64,000 bases of DNA from NCBI RefSeq assembly GCF_030504645.1, contig NZ_JAUKWQ010000004.1, forward strand, positions 434,001-498,000. The letters run 5' to 3'. How positions within the stretch are numbered: position 1 is the first letter of the stretch; each line of letters opens with the position of its first letter. Both the position numbers and the translations under genes were made by a program. This stretch comes from Rhizobium oryzicola (lineage in GTDB: Bacteria > Pseudomonadota > Alphaproteobacteria > Rhizobiales > Rhizobiaceae). Shown in pieces: positions 45,407 to 53,656 of this stretch. The notes beneath the pieces were generated by a model. That model did no database searches. It was not told where the DNA came from and worked only from the letters and a program-made list of their open reading frames with translations.

Positions 45407-46186
45407 ATGGATCTCACTTCCAAAGTGGCATTGGTCACCGGTGCAGGTTCCGGCATCGGACGCGCGACGGCACTGAAGCTCGCGGAGAGAGGTGTCTGCG
45501 TTGGGCTTCTCAGCCATACGCGCGATGAAATCGAAGATGTCGCCGTGGAAATTGCCAAGGCTGGTGGCGAATCGGTGGTGCTGCTTGCGGATGTCTCGAA
45601 TGCGGAGGAGATGGAGCAGGCGGTGAAGGATTTGGTGGGGGCTGCTGGCCGGATTGATATCGTGGTTGCCAATGCCGGCATCAACGGTGTCTGGGCAGCC
45701 ATCGACGACCTGAAGCCGGAGGAATGGGATCGCACCATCGCCATCAACCTTCGCGGCACCTACCTCACGCTGCACTTTACGGTCCCCCACCTGAAGAGGG
45801 AGGGCGGATCAATCATTCTGGTCTCGTCCATCAACGGCAACCGCACCTTCACCACGCCAGGCGCCACCGCCTATAGCGCGACCAAGGCCGGGCAGGTGGC
45901 GATGGCACAGCAGCTGGCACTGGAACTTGGCAAGCACAATATCCGCGTCAATGCCGTCTGCCCGGGCGAGATCGAGACCCGCATCAACGACAATACCAGC
46001 ATCCGCGACCGCGAAGAGACGGAAGTGCCGGTGGAATGGCCGGCGGGCGAAATTCCGATTACCGGCGGCAAGCCAGGCCATAGCAATGACGTGGCCGAAG
46101 TGATTGCCTTTCTGGCTTCAGACGCATCTCATCACGTCACTGGAACGCCCGTTTTTGTGGATGGCGGGCAGGGGTTGCTGCGATAA
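45407..46186 (+). CDS. Short-chain dehydrogenase/reductase
   Basis: A 259-aa classical SDR: TGAGSGIGRATA cofactor loop, NAGINGVW in place of NNAG, catalytic SSINGNRTFTTPGATAYSATKAG (Ser, Tyr-x3-Lys split over this stretch) and VCPGEIETR. A sugar or polyol substrate is likely from its position near idonate and mannonate enzymes, and an IdnO-like ketogluconate reductase is possible. It ends 10 bp before a convergent gene. Confidence 0.82.
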   Translation: MDLTSKVALVTGAGSGIGRATALKLAERGVCVGLLSHTRDEIEDVAVEIAKAGGESVVLLADVSNAEEMEQAVKDLVGAAGRIDIVVANAGINGVWAAIDDLKPEEWDRTIAINLRGTYLTLHFTVPHLKREGGSIILVSSINGNRTFTTPGATAYSATKAGQVAMAQQLALELGKHNIRVNAVCPGEIETRINDNTSIRDREETEVPVEWPAGEIPITGGKPGHSNDVAEVIAFLASDASHHVTGTPVFVDGGQGLLR

Positions 46187-46195
46187 GGACCAATC

Positions 46196-46978
46196 TCAGC
46201 GGTCCATGAAGTTCTGCCACTGCTTTTCGCCCATCATGCAGTCCGTCCTTGAACCTTGCGCGATGCGGCGAAGAGAAGCGGGCGGCTCGATGCCGCTGAC
46301 CTCGATGATGAGCTTGCGGCGCACGGCGCTCGCAAAGTCCTCTATCTTGTGAACGGGTATGACGAACGATCCGGGGCCCCCGATCACGCAGTCCGCATAA
46401 TATTGATCCAGCTTGTCGGAATCGACAGAGGGGCGGATCAACAGCGGCAGCCCGTTGATGATGATGCCGGCGGCAACCGCCTTGTCGCGCACCTCGGCCA
46501 CAGGCGCGCCGATGTTGTTGGGGCCGTCGCCGGAAATATCGATGACCTGTCGCATGCCCTTAAAGGCATTGCTGACGAGCGAACTGGAACCATAGGCGAT
46601 CGCTGCGGAAATCGAGGTGCGCCTCTGTGTATTGATCGGGCGCGCCGCAAGCTTGTCGGCAAAGGCCTTGGCGTCCTCGGCGGTGGCAATGATCTGCCAG
46701 TCGAGGATGGAATCCATCTGGACTTCACCCGCCCATTCGAAATAGCTGATTGCGATGCGGCCGGTCAGCCCTTCCTTGACGGCGCGGATGAAATCCGGGT
46801 GCTGCAGGGCTGCCACATAGCCATCCCGCTGGATCCTCGATTCTTCGTAATCCATTGAGCGCGAGGTATCGACGGCGAGCACCAGCTCGACATCCACCTC
46901 GTTGGAGGCGCGGGCGGAAAGCGCGGGTTGTGCCGCACCAGCCGTCAGTGACATGAGCATTGCAAGCGTCGTCAGCAT
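46196..46978 (-). CDS. Exported von Willebrand factor A-like protein (DUF1194)
   Basis: A 260-aa secreted protein. The signal peptide MLTTLAMLMSLTAGAAQ is followed by a VWA domain with the MIDAS motif AVDTSRSMDYEES and the downstream DISGDGPNN. Three Cys fall in the last third (YADCVIGG, RTDCMMG). Family members of this DUF1194 type are common in Rhizobiales, function unknown. I prefer ATG 46978 with GGGA upstream over GTG 46993, which adds five residues. Confidence 0.78.
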   Translation of the reverse strand: MLTTLAMLMSLTAGAAQPALSARASNEVDVELVLAVDTSRSMDYEESRIQRDGYVAALQHPDFIRAVKEGLTGRIAISYFEWAGEVQMDSILDWQIIATAEDAKAFADKLAARPINTQRRTSISAAIAYGSSSLVSNAFKGMRQVIDISGDGPNNIGAPVAEVRDKAVAAGIIINGLPLLIRPSVDSDKLDQYYADCVIGGPGSFVIPVHKIEDFASAVRRKLIIEVSGIEPPASLRRIAQGSRTDCMMGEKQWQNFMDR

Positions 46979-47086
46979 GGCAAATCCCGTCACGGCGAAA
47001 TCGCAAAAACTGTAACACAGCTTTCACAGGCAGCGACGGAAGCCTTTTCGGCGAACTTCACATTTTAGTGACAGTTGGAAAACGCT

Positions 47087-47470
47087 CTAAGCGTCGACGG
47101 CACGTGGCTTGCCCTCGTCATCCAGCGCAACCATCACGAAGCTGCCTTCGGTGACTTTCTGCCGTGTTTCGGAAAACTGGCGCCGCACCCAGCATTCCAC
47201 CTGCAGCACCATGGATGTGCGTCCGACATGCGTGACGCTGGTATAGACGCAAAGCGTGTCGCCAACCTTGATCGGCTGGCGGAAGGTCATCTCCTTCACG
47301 GCAGCGGTCACGGTGCGGCCCCGTGCGCGTTCCGATGAGGCAATACCGGCGGCGATATCCATCTGCGCCATCACCCAGCCGCCGAAAATATCGCCGGCCG
47401 GATTGGCATCCGAAGGCATGGCCAAGGTGCGTAGGGTCAGTTCGCCTTGAGGTTCTGAGGTTTCCGTCAT
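47087..47470 (-). CDS. Acyl-CoA thioesterase, YciA-like hotdog fold
   Basis: A 127-aa single hotdog-domain enzyme hydrolysing acyl-CoA to acid and CoA. The catalytic segment MPSDANPAGDIFGGWVMAQM (Asn/Asp near the helix start) is the YciA/BACH signature, and VTHVGRTSMVLQVECWV forms the dimer strands. I take ATG 47470, which has AAAGGCGA before it; the frame stays open to 47569 but overlaps the next gene. It is followed on the left by the VWA gene. Confidence 0.9.
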   Translation of the reverse strand: MTETSEPQGELTLRTLAMPSDANPAGDIFGGWVMAQMDIAAGIASSERARGRTVTAAVKEMTFRQPIKVGDTLCVYTSVTHVGRTSMVLQVECWVRRQFSETRQKVTEGSFVMVALDDEGKPRAVDA

Positions 47471-47565
47471 GAAATCGCCTTTCGTCATTTGTGCATTGCA
47501 CAATTCATGTACGGCGTTCTCTCGCGGCTTCAATTGATCTTCCTGCATAGCCGCATTGCATGCGC

Positions 47566-48045
47566 TCATAGTCGAGTCAGATCTGTCGGCCGGTTCTTCA
47601 GGATGGCTTCCATGGAAAAAAAGCCGGTCACCGTTGAAAAATCGAAGTCGGTGATGAGCTTCTGATAGAAGGCGTCATAGCCGCGCATGCCGCGCGTGAC
47701 GACCTTCAGCAGATAATCCCAATCGCCGCCGATCCGGTAGAAGTCGACCACCTCCGGCAGTTTCTCCACATGCTTGCGAAAGCTCTCCGACCATTCCTTG
47801 GAATGATGGCGGGTGCGGATCATCACGAAGATAGTGAGGTCGATACCCAGCGCATCGAGATCCACCTGCGCCTGCAGGCGTCCAAGCACGCCCGTATCCT
47901 GCAAGCGCTGCAGGCGCCGCCAGCAGGCATTCTGTGAAAGGCCGACGCGTTCTGCCAACTCGCGTTGAGAGAGGCTGCCATCCTGTTGCAGGCAGGTAAG
48001 AATGCGTCGATCAATATGGTCGATAGTGACAATTTCATCGTTCAT
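47566..48045 (-). CDS. Lrp/AsnC-family regulator
   Basis: A 159-aa regulator with an N-terminal helix-turn-helix (IDRRILTCLQQDGSLSQREL, GLSQNACWRRLQRLQ) and a RAM ligand domain (GGDWDYLLKVVTRGMRGYD). Lrp proteins form octamers that sense amino acids. ATG 48045 is chosen; a TTG 21 bases higher is possible. It is divergent from a PLP enzyme gene 97 bp away and is probably its regulator. Confidence 0.9.
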   Translation of the reverse strand: MNDEIVTIDHIDRRILTCLQQDGSLSQRELAERVGLSQNACWRRLQRLQDTGVLGRLQAQVDLDALGIDLTIFVMIRTRHHSKEWSESFRKHVEKLPEVVDFYRIGGDWDYLLKVVTRGMRGYDAFYQKLITDFDFSTVTGFFSMEAILKNRPTDLTRL

Positions 48046-48067
48046 ATGATCGAACCTTGAGATCAAT

Positions 48068-48120
48068 TCTGCAAAAATAGATGATGAATTCCCCGTGTTG
48101 CAATCCCTATCATCTGCAAA
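48068..48120. promoter_or_regulatory. Candidate Lrp-type binding region
   Basis: In the divergent gap TCTGCAAA occurs at 48068-48075 and 48113-48120, and AGATGAT (48079-48085) is inverted as ATCATCT (48109-48115). The AT-rich, repeated and dyad character suits an Lrp/AsnC protein, but the exact site is a guess. Confidence 0.4.
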
Positions 48121-48141
48121 TCAAAAAATAAGGGAACCAAG

Positions 48142-49575
48142 ATGATGAGCGACGGTCTGCTGGCACGGTTTTTCCAGTCCCTGACGGAGGGTGATGTCTT
48201 GTCATCCCTGCAGCATGGATTGGTCGGAAAGTCCGCCAAAGTCGATGGACCGTTCGGACCGAAGCCGATGGTCTATGCGGATTATGTGGCGTCCGGGCGC
48301 GCGCTCATGCAGATCGAGCAGTTCATGCTGGAAGAGGTTCTGCCCTATTACGCCAACAGCCATACGGAAGCCTCCTATTGTGGAGGCATGATGACGAGGC
48401 TTCGCCGTGAGGCGAGGGCGGTTATTGCAAAGTGCTGCGGTGCGGATGAGCGCCATGCGGTAATCTTTGCCGGTTCTGGTGCGACGGCGGGCATCAATCG
48501 TCTCGTCAACCTGTTCGGCGCGAACCGCGAGAGGGTTCGTGTCATCATCGGCCCGTATGAGCATCACTCCAACATTCTGCCCTGGCGCGAATCCCGTGCC
48601 GATCTTGTCGAGATTCCGGAATGTGAGGAAGGCGGGCCGGACCGCGAGATATTGGCGGATGTGTTGGCACAGTCGAACGGCTTCGATCGCGTGATCTGCT
48701 CCTTCTCCGCAGCCTCTAATGTCACGGGCATCGTGACCGATGTTGAAGCCGTCACGCGCATTGCCAAATCGGGCGGAGCATTGGTGATCTGGGATTACGC
48801 TGGCGGCGGACCCTATCTGCCGATCCGCATGCAGCCCGCGCCGGATGCCGGGATCGATGCGATCGTCGTATCGCCGCACAAGTTCATTGGCGGTCCCGGT
48901 GCCTCCGGCGTCCTGATCGTTCGCCGCGATGCCGTAGTCATGGATAAGCCCAGCTGGCCGGGCGGTGGCACCGTCCGTTTCGTGTCGCCGACGGCGCATG
49001 ATTATGCGACTTCGCTGGAAGCCCGCGAAGAAGCCGGCACCCCCAACGTGGTGGGTGATATCCGCGCTGCGCTGGCCTTTCTGGTGAAGGAGGCGATCGG
49101 CGAACAGGTAATGGCTGAGAGGAACCAGATTCTTGCCGCGAGCGCCATGGCGGCCTGGAGTAATCATCCCGCCATCGAAATCCTGGGTGATCTGAGCATC
49201 GAGCGCCTGCCGATCTTCTCCTTCCGCATCCGCCATCCGCAGGGCGGCTACATCCATCAGCAGCTGGTGACACGCATGCTCAGCGACCGTTTCGGCATCC
49301 AGGCCCGCGGCGGTTGCGCCTGCGCCGGCCCTTATGTCCATCGCCTGCTCGATATCGGACCGGAAGAGTCTGAACGGCTGCGGCAATCCATCCTGGCCGG
49401 TGACGAAATGGAAAAGCCCGGCTTTACGCGGCTGAACTTCAGCGTATTGCTGCCAGAGGAAAAGGTGCGCTTCATTCTGGAAAGCGTGCTGCAGCTGGCA
49501 TCCGATGCTGCCGATTATGAGCACGTCTACGGCGTCGACCCGGCCCGCGCGATTTTTGCGCCCAAGGCTGCGTGA
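48142..49575 (+). CDS. Aminotransferase class V / cysteine desulfurase-like PLP enzyme
   Basis: A 477-aa PLP enzyme of fold type I. The Schiff-base Lys247 is in SPHKFIGGPG, Asp218 of IWDYAGGG binds the ring nitrogen and His141 of YEHHSN stacks on it. RGGCACAGP (Cys392, Cys394) resembles the mobile catalytic loop of cysteine desulfurases. It is longer than IscS or SufS, and no iron-sulfur genes are near, so a desulfurase or lyase for another amino acid is possible. The divergent Lrp regulator supports an amino-acid substrate. Confidence 0.82.
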   Translation: MMSDGLLARFFQSLTEGDVLSSLQHGLVGKSAKVDGPFGPKPMVYADYVASGRALMQIEQFMLEEVLPYYANSHTEASYCGGMMTRLRREARAVIAKCCGADERHAVIFAGSGATAGINRLVNLFGANRERVRVIIGPYEHHSNILPWRESRADLVEIPECEEGGPDREILADVLAQSNGFDRVICSFSAASNVTGIVTDVEAVTRIAKSGGALVIWDYAGGGPYLPIRMQPAPDAGIDAIVVSPHKFIGGPGASGVLIVRRDAVVMDKPSWPGGGTVRFVSPTAHDYATSLEAREEAGTPNVVGDIRAALAFLVKEAIGEQVMAERNQILAASAMAAWSNHPAIEILGDLSIERLPIFSFRIRHPQGGYIHQQLVTRMLSDRFGIQARGGCACAGPYVHRLLDIGPEESERLRQSILAGDEMEKPGFTRLNFSVLLPEEKVRFILESVLQLASDAADYEHVYGVDPARAIFAPKAA

Positions 49576-49581
49576 GAGTCC

Positions 49582-50079
49582 TCAGCCGCACTTTTCCACA
49601 TACTGAAGTGCGGCAGCGGTACCGACGCTGATTTCCTTTACCATCTTGCCGTCGGTCTCGAAGCCGATGCCGACGCCATTGGCGCCGAGCAACTGGATGC
49701 TGTGGCTCTTGTCGTCGTATTTGCCGGGCTCGATCTTCAGCGCGGCGCCATAGGCTTTCTTCAGATCCGCTTCAGAGCTACCGACATGGATGCCCTTGGC
49801 GGTGGAGAGCGTCTTATCCGTCACGTAGATGCGCGTGACTTTGCCGTTTTCGATCAGCAGATCCATCTTGGGCTGGACAACCCGTGCCACGCGGCACTCG
49901 TCCTTGTCGGTGCCAAAGGGCTTCAGCGACTTTATTGCGCCCTTTGCCTCCTTCAGCGTCATGCCGATCTTGATCGGCGCGACACCGGATTCCTCGATCA
50001 CGACAGGCGAGGCGGCAGATGCCGAACCGGCCAGTATGAGAACGAGGGAGAGGCTAAGCCTGAGGGGAAAGTGTGACAC
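49582..50079 (-). CDS. Exported hypothetical protein
   Basis: A 165-aa protein with a clear signal peptide (MSHFPLRLSLSLVLILAGSA, cleavage near SAASPV). The mature part begins VIEESGVAPIKIGMTLKEAK, a small periplasmic alpha/beta repeat that looks like a domain found in lipoprotein-like proteins (GMTLKEAK and GSSEADLKKAYG as two related halves). Two Cys (DECRVAR, EKCG) may form a disulfide. GTG 50079 has AAGGAG upstream. It lies between the minE terminator and the convergent PLP enzyme. Function unknown. Confidence 0.72.
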   Translation of the reverse strand: MSHFPLRLSLSLVLILAGSASAASPVVIEESGVAPIKIGMTLKEAKGAIKSLKPFGTDKDECRVARVVQPKMDLLIENGKVTRIYVTDKTLSTAKGIHVGSSEADLKKAYGAALKIEPGKYDDKSHSIQLLGANGVGIGFETDGKMVKEISVGTAAALQYVEKCG

Positions 50080-50109
50080 GGATGGGCTCCTTCAACGGAC
50101 AAATGCAAA

Positions 50110-50135
50110 ACGGCCCGCCTGTGATGGCGGGCCGT
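50110..50135 (-). terminator. Terminator of the minCDE operon
   Basis: A perfect 10-bp stem (ACGGCCCGCC / GGCGGGCCGT) with a 6-base loop, followed on the minus strand by TTTTGC, lies 12 bp past the minE stop. A standard intrinsic terminator. Confidence 0.85.
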
Positions 50136-50147
50136 TGAAAGATCAGG

Positions 50148-50408
50148 TCAGGCTGCCTTCATCGTGGCGTGCAGCGGGATCTCCACGTCGATCTCCAGGA
50201 TCGAGACATGCTCATCGCGATCCATCTTCACCTGCACCTTATCGTGATCAACCTGCACATGCTTGGCGATCACAGCCAGGATTTCCTCGCGCAACACAGC
50301 CACGAGGTCGCTGCCGTTGGAGGCTCTCTCATGGGCCAGAAGAACCTGCAAACGCTCGCGCGCCGTCGGCGCCGATTGCTGTTTGCGGAAAAGACGGAAC
50401 AGACTCAT
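50148..50408 (-). CDS. minE: Cell division topological specificity factor MinE
   Basis: An 86-aa MinE. The N-terminal membrane and MinD-contact region ([28 protein letters not shown]) is followed by the dimerisation domain ([20 protein letters not shown]). MinE drives the pole-to-pole oscillation of MinCD by stimulating MinD ATPase. The ATG overlaps the minD stop as ATGA; a terminator follows. Confidence 0.96.
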   Translation of the reverse strand: MSLFRLFRKQQSAPTARERLQVLLAHERASNGSDLVAVLREEILAVIAKHVQVDHDKVQVKMDRDEHVSILEIDVEIPLHATMKAA

Positions 50409-51220
50409 GCGGCCCTCCGTGCGAAGATCTTGCCGAGCAGGCCACGCTTTTCTTCCGGAATGGTGACCGGAATGTCTTCGCCTGCCAGACGGCGTGCGGC
50501 TTCGAAATAGGCCATGGCAGGGGCACTACGGGGCTCTGCCAGCGTGACCGGCGCGCCGACGTTAGAGGCGCGCAGCACATCCGAGCTTTCCGGAATGATG
50601 CCCACCAGCGGGATCGACAGGATTTCCAGAACGTCGTCCACCTTCAGCATATCGCCGCGCTCGGCACGAACCGCGTCATAGCGGGTCAGAAGCAGGTGTT
50701 TTTCCATGCGCTCGCCGCGCTCTGCCTTCAGCGTCTTGGAATCCAGCAGGCCGATGATGCGGTCGCTGTCGCGAACGGAAGAGACTTCCGGATTGGTTAC
50801 AACAACGGCGATATCGGCATGGCGCATGGCAAGGGTTGCGCCGCGTTCGATGCCGGCCGGGCTGTCGCAGATCACCCAGTCGAAATACTTCTTCAGTTCG
50901 CCGATGACCTTCTCGACGCCTTCAGCCGTCAGATTGTCCTTGTCGCGAGTCTGGGACGCCGGCAGCAGGAACAGGTTTTCCATCCGTTTGTCGCGGATCA
51001 GTGCCTGGGTCAGCTTGGCGTCGCCCTGGATCACGTTGATCAGGTCGTAGACCACGCGGCGTTCTGCGCCCATGACGAGGTCGAGGTTGCGGAGCCCGAC
51101 ATCGAAATCCACGACGACGACTTTTTCGTTTCTCTGTGCCAGGGCAGCACCCAATGCTGCGGTCGAAGTGGTCTTGCCAACCCCGCCCTTACCTGACGTA
51201 ACGACGATTACCTTCCCCAT
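50405..51220 (-). CDS. minD: Septum site-determining ATPase MinD
   Basis: A 271-aa deviant-Walker ATPase: [20 protein letters not shown] gives the KGGVGKT loop at about 9-16, and [20 protein letters not shown] is the switch region of MinD. The C-terminus ([14 protein letters not shown]) forms the membrane-targeting amphipathic helix. It binds the membrane with ATP and recruits MinC. ATG 51220 has GGAG 7 bases upstream. The order minC-minD-minE is standard. Confidence 0.96.
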   Translation of the reverse strand: MGKVIVVTSGKGGVGKTTSTAALGAALAQRNEKVVVVDFDVGLRNLDLVMGAERRVVYDLINVIQGDAKLTQALIRDKRMENLFLLPASQTRDKDNLTAEGVEKVIGELKKYFDWVICDSPAGIERGATLAMRHADIAVVVTNPEVSSVRDSDRIIGLLDSKTLKAERGERMEKHLLLTRYDAVRAERGDMLKVDDVLEILSIPLVGIIPESSDVLRASNVGAPVTLAEPRSAPAMAYFEAARRLAGEDIPVTIPEEKRGLLGKIFARRAA

Positions 51221-51249
51221 CTTCATCTCCTGTAACTGCCGGATTCGGC

Positions 51250-51990
51250 TCAATTCATTTTATCTGCCAAGATCGCATCACCCTCGAGCCACAGCTGGGC
51301 AGGATGGCCGATGAGATCTGGCGAGAGGTCTTCGGCCATCTTGTAGATGCCGTCGATTGCCACCAGTTCGGCTTCCAGCTTGCGGCAGAAGATCCGTGCG
51401 GATGTATTGCCTACGGAGCCGGCCATGGCGCGACCACGCAGGCTTCCGTAGATGTGCACGGACCCGCCCGCGATGACTTCCGCACCGGAAGACACCGAAC
51501 CGAGAATGGTCACGTCACCTTCGGCAAATATGACAGACTGACCTGACCTGACGCTTTCCTTGATGACGAGCGACTGCAGGGTCGGGCGCGGCTGTTCGGT
51601 AATTTCGACACGCGGCGGCTCGGTCTGCACCTCGCCGGAGACCGGTTCCGTCTGCTTGACCTCGATATCGCCGCTGGGGCGGCCGCCCTTCAGCGCCGGC
51701 GGCATGCCGGGCGCCATCATGGAGGGGCGTGCGCCTTCAATGCCCATAATGCTGACATTTCGGGCGGAAAGTTCGGCCAGAAGTTCTTTCAACTGGGCGC
51801 GATCGATCTGCAGCTCCGTCACATCAAGCACGACGGGGCGGGTCAGAAAGAACCCTGCGGAACGCGCGGCAAGGTCGTCCAGCCGTGCCAGCCACTGATC
51901 CAGCGGAAGCGCAGGCGAAAGCACGACGGCCAGGAACGAGCGGCCTTTGATGCGGATGGAGCGGTCGTCGTCTGTTAGCACTTTGGTCAT
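51250..51990 (-). CDS. minC: Septum site-determining protein MinC
   Basis: A 246-aa FtsZ inhibitor. The N-terminal domain (IRIKGRSFLAVVLSPALPLD to about 105) acts on FtsZ; a Pro/Glu-rich linker of about 45 residues follows; the C-terminal beta-helix (VRSGQSVIFAEGDVTILGSV, AGGSVHIYGSLRGRAMAG) binds MinD. It is the first gene of the operon; the promoter must lie in 51991-52118, an AT-rich stretch with repeated GTTAAC. The min operon beside catabolic genes is typical of rhizobial secondary replicons. Confidence 0.95.
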   Translation of the reverse strand: MTKVLTDDDRSIRIKGRSFLAVVLSPALPLDQWLARLDDLAARSAGFFLTRPVVLDVTELQIDRAQLKELLAELSARNVSIMGIEGARPSMMAPGMPPALKGGRPSGDIEVKQTEPVSGEVQTEPPRVEITEQPRPTLQSLVIKESVRSGQSVIFAEGDVTILGSVSSGAEVIAGGSVHIYGSLRGRAMAGSVGNTSARIFCRKLEAELVAIDGIYKMAEDLSPDLIGHPAQLWLEGDAILADKMN

Positions 51991-52119
51991 CTACGTAAAC
52001 AAATCGTTGACGTAGGAGTAAGGCCGATTTGGTTAACAAATAGTTAACGCGGCTGTTAATGCGGCGCTCGGCTTAACCATGTTGCAGGAGGGACACAGCA
52101 CCGCTTAGCAAGCAAAAAC

Positions 52120-52142
52120 GCCGGAAAACCAGGCTTTCCGGC
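52120..52142 (-). terminator. Bidirectional terminator after the murA-like gene
   Basis: GCCGGAAA and TTTCCGGC form a perfect 8-bp stem with a 7-base loop; the minus strand continues GTTTTTGC and the plus strand ATTTTTG. It ends the leftward murA-like transcript and insulates minC. Confidence 0.85.
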
Positions 52143-52177
52143 ATTTTTGAAATGTCCCTGCGCCAGGCGCGCGAAGG

Positions 52178-53503
52178 TTAACCCTTCGCTGCGGCTTCAC
52201 GCGGCGGAACCCGGGTAATGCGGGCGCCAAGGGCGTTCAGCCGCTCTTCGATCAGTTCGTAACCGCGCTCGATCTGCTGGGCATTGTTGATGATACTGGT
52301 GCCTTCGGCGCACATGGCGGCAATCAGCATCGCCATGCCGGCGCGGATGTCAGGGCTCTCGACGCGGGCAGCGCGCAACTTGGCTGGACCCGCGACGATG
52401 GCGCGATGCGGATCGCAGAGAACGATTCGCGCGCCCATGGCGATCAGCTTGTCGACAAAGAACATGCGGCTTTCGAACATCTTTTCAAACATCAGCACCA
52501 CGCCTTCGCATTGGGTGGCGGTGACGATGGCAATCGACATCGTGTCGGCCGGGAAGGCTGGCCAGGGCTGGTCCTCGATCTTCGGGATATGCCCGCCAAA
52601 ATCCGGCTGGATTGCCATCTTCTGATTGGCGGGCACCACCAGATCGTCGCCTTCGATCCGGCAATGGATGCCCAGCCGCTCGAAGGTCATCAGCGTGGAG
52701 CGCAGATGCTCAACGCCCGCTTCGCGAATCGTGATCTCCGATCCAGTGACTGCCGCAAGGCCGATCAGCGAGCCGACCTCGATATGGTCAGGGCCGATGC
52801 GGTGGGTCGCACCCTTCAGCGGCAGGCCCCCATGGATGATCATCGTGTTCGTGCCGATGCCTTCGATGCGCGCGCCCATGGCGATCAGGAAATGTGCGAG
52901 ATCCTGCACATGGGGCTCGGAGGCGCAGTTGCACAGGATCGTCAGGCCTTGTGCAGCAACGGCGGCGCACAGCGCATTTTCGGTACCGGTGACCGAGGGC
53001 TCGTCCAGGAAAACGTCGGCGCCCTTCAGTCCAGAGGTCTTGAAGTGATAGGCGCTATCCACCTGGATATCGGCGCCCAGCTGCTGAAGTGCCAGAAAGT
53101 GCGTATCCACGCGACGGCGACCGATCACGTCGCCACCTGGTGGAGGCAGGGTAATCTCACCGCAACGTGCGAGCAGCGGCCCGGCGAGAAGGATGGAGGC
53201 ACGGATGCGCGCGCAAAGAGCTGGATCGAGATCGGTTGGACGCACTTCCTTCGCTTCGATCTCCAACTCGTTGCGGCCGTGCCAGCGGGCTTTCGCGCCC
53301 ACGGACTGAATGAGTTCGACGAGTGCCTCGACATCGCGAATGCGCGGCACATTGGTCAGATGCACAACCTGATCCGTCAGCAGTGCCGCGGCAACAATCG
53401 GCAGGGCCGCATTCTTATTGCCGCTGGGCTTGATCTCGCCCGAAAGACGATGCCCTCCCTCGACAACATATTGAACTTTTTCATGTGGCAGCGCTTCGGC
53501 CAT
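52178..53503 (-). CDS. murA: UDP-GlcNAc enolpyruvyl transferase paralogue (MurA-like, Cys to Asp)
   Basis: A 441-aa member of the MurA/EPSP synthase fold, which adds enolpyruvate to UDP-GlcNAc, the first peptidoglycan step. Lys29 and Asn30 (SGNKNA) and [13 protein letters not shown] are kept, but the loop that normally carries the catalytic Cys115 reads GGDVIGRR, so Asp125 stands there. Asp is known in natural fosfomycin-resistant MurA of mycobacteria and others, and is active. The chain is about 20 residues longer than usual. The primary alphaproteobacterial MurA normally has Cys, so this is probably a second, divergent copy. Confidence 0.85.
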   Translation of the reverse strand: MAEALPHEKVQYVVEGGHRLSGEIKPSGNKNAALPIVAAALLTDQVVHLTNVPRIRDVEALVELIQSVGAKARWHGRNELEIEAKEVRPTDLDPALCARIRASILLAGPLLARCGEITLPPPGGDVIGRRRVDTHFLALQQLGADIQVDSAYHFKTSGLKGADVFLDEPSVTGTENALCAAVAAQGLTILCNCASEPHVQDLAHFLIAMGARIEGIGTNTMIIHGGLPLKGATHRIGPDHIEVGSLIGLAAVTGSEITIREAGVEHLRSTLMTFERLGIHCRIEGDDLVVPANQKMAIQPDFGGHIPKIEDQPWPAFPADTMSIAIVTATQCEGVVLMFEKMFESRMFFVDKLIAMGARIVLCDPHRAIVAGPAKLRAARVESPDIRAGMAMLIAAMCAEGTSIINNAQQIERGYELIEERLNALGARITRVPPREAAAKG

Positions 53504-53656
53504 GACGAATGTCCCTCGTTTGAGGCCTCTTATGACATGCCGATTCGGTCGGATTGTTGAGCGGACGATATTTGCTCATCGCAATCCACGGTTTTTTACC
53601 ATGCGGCAAAGGTAGTTTCAGCCGAGTGTTGATGAACACCGTGTCCCGGGCTCCAT

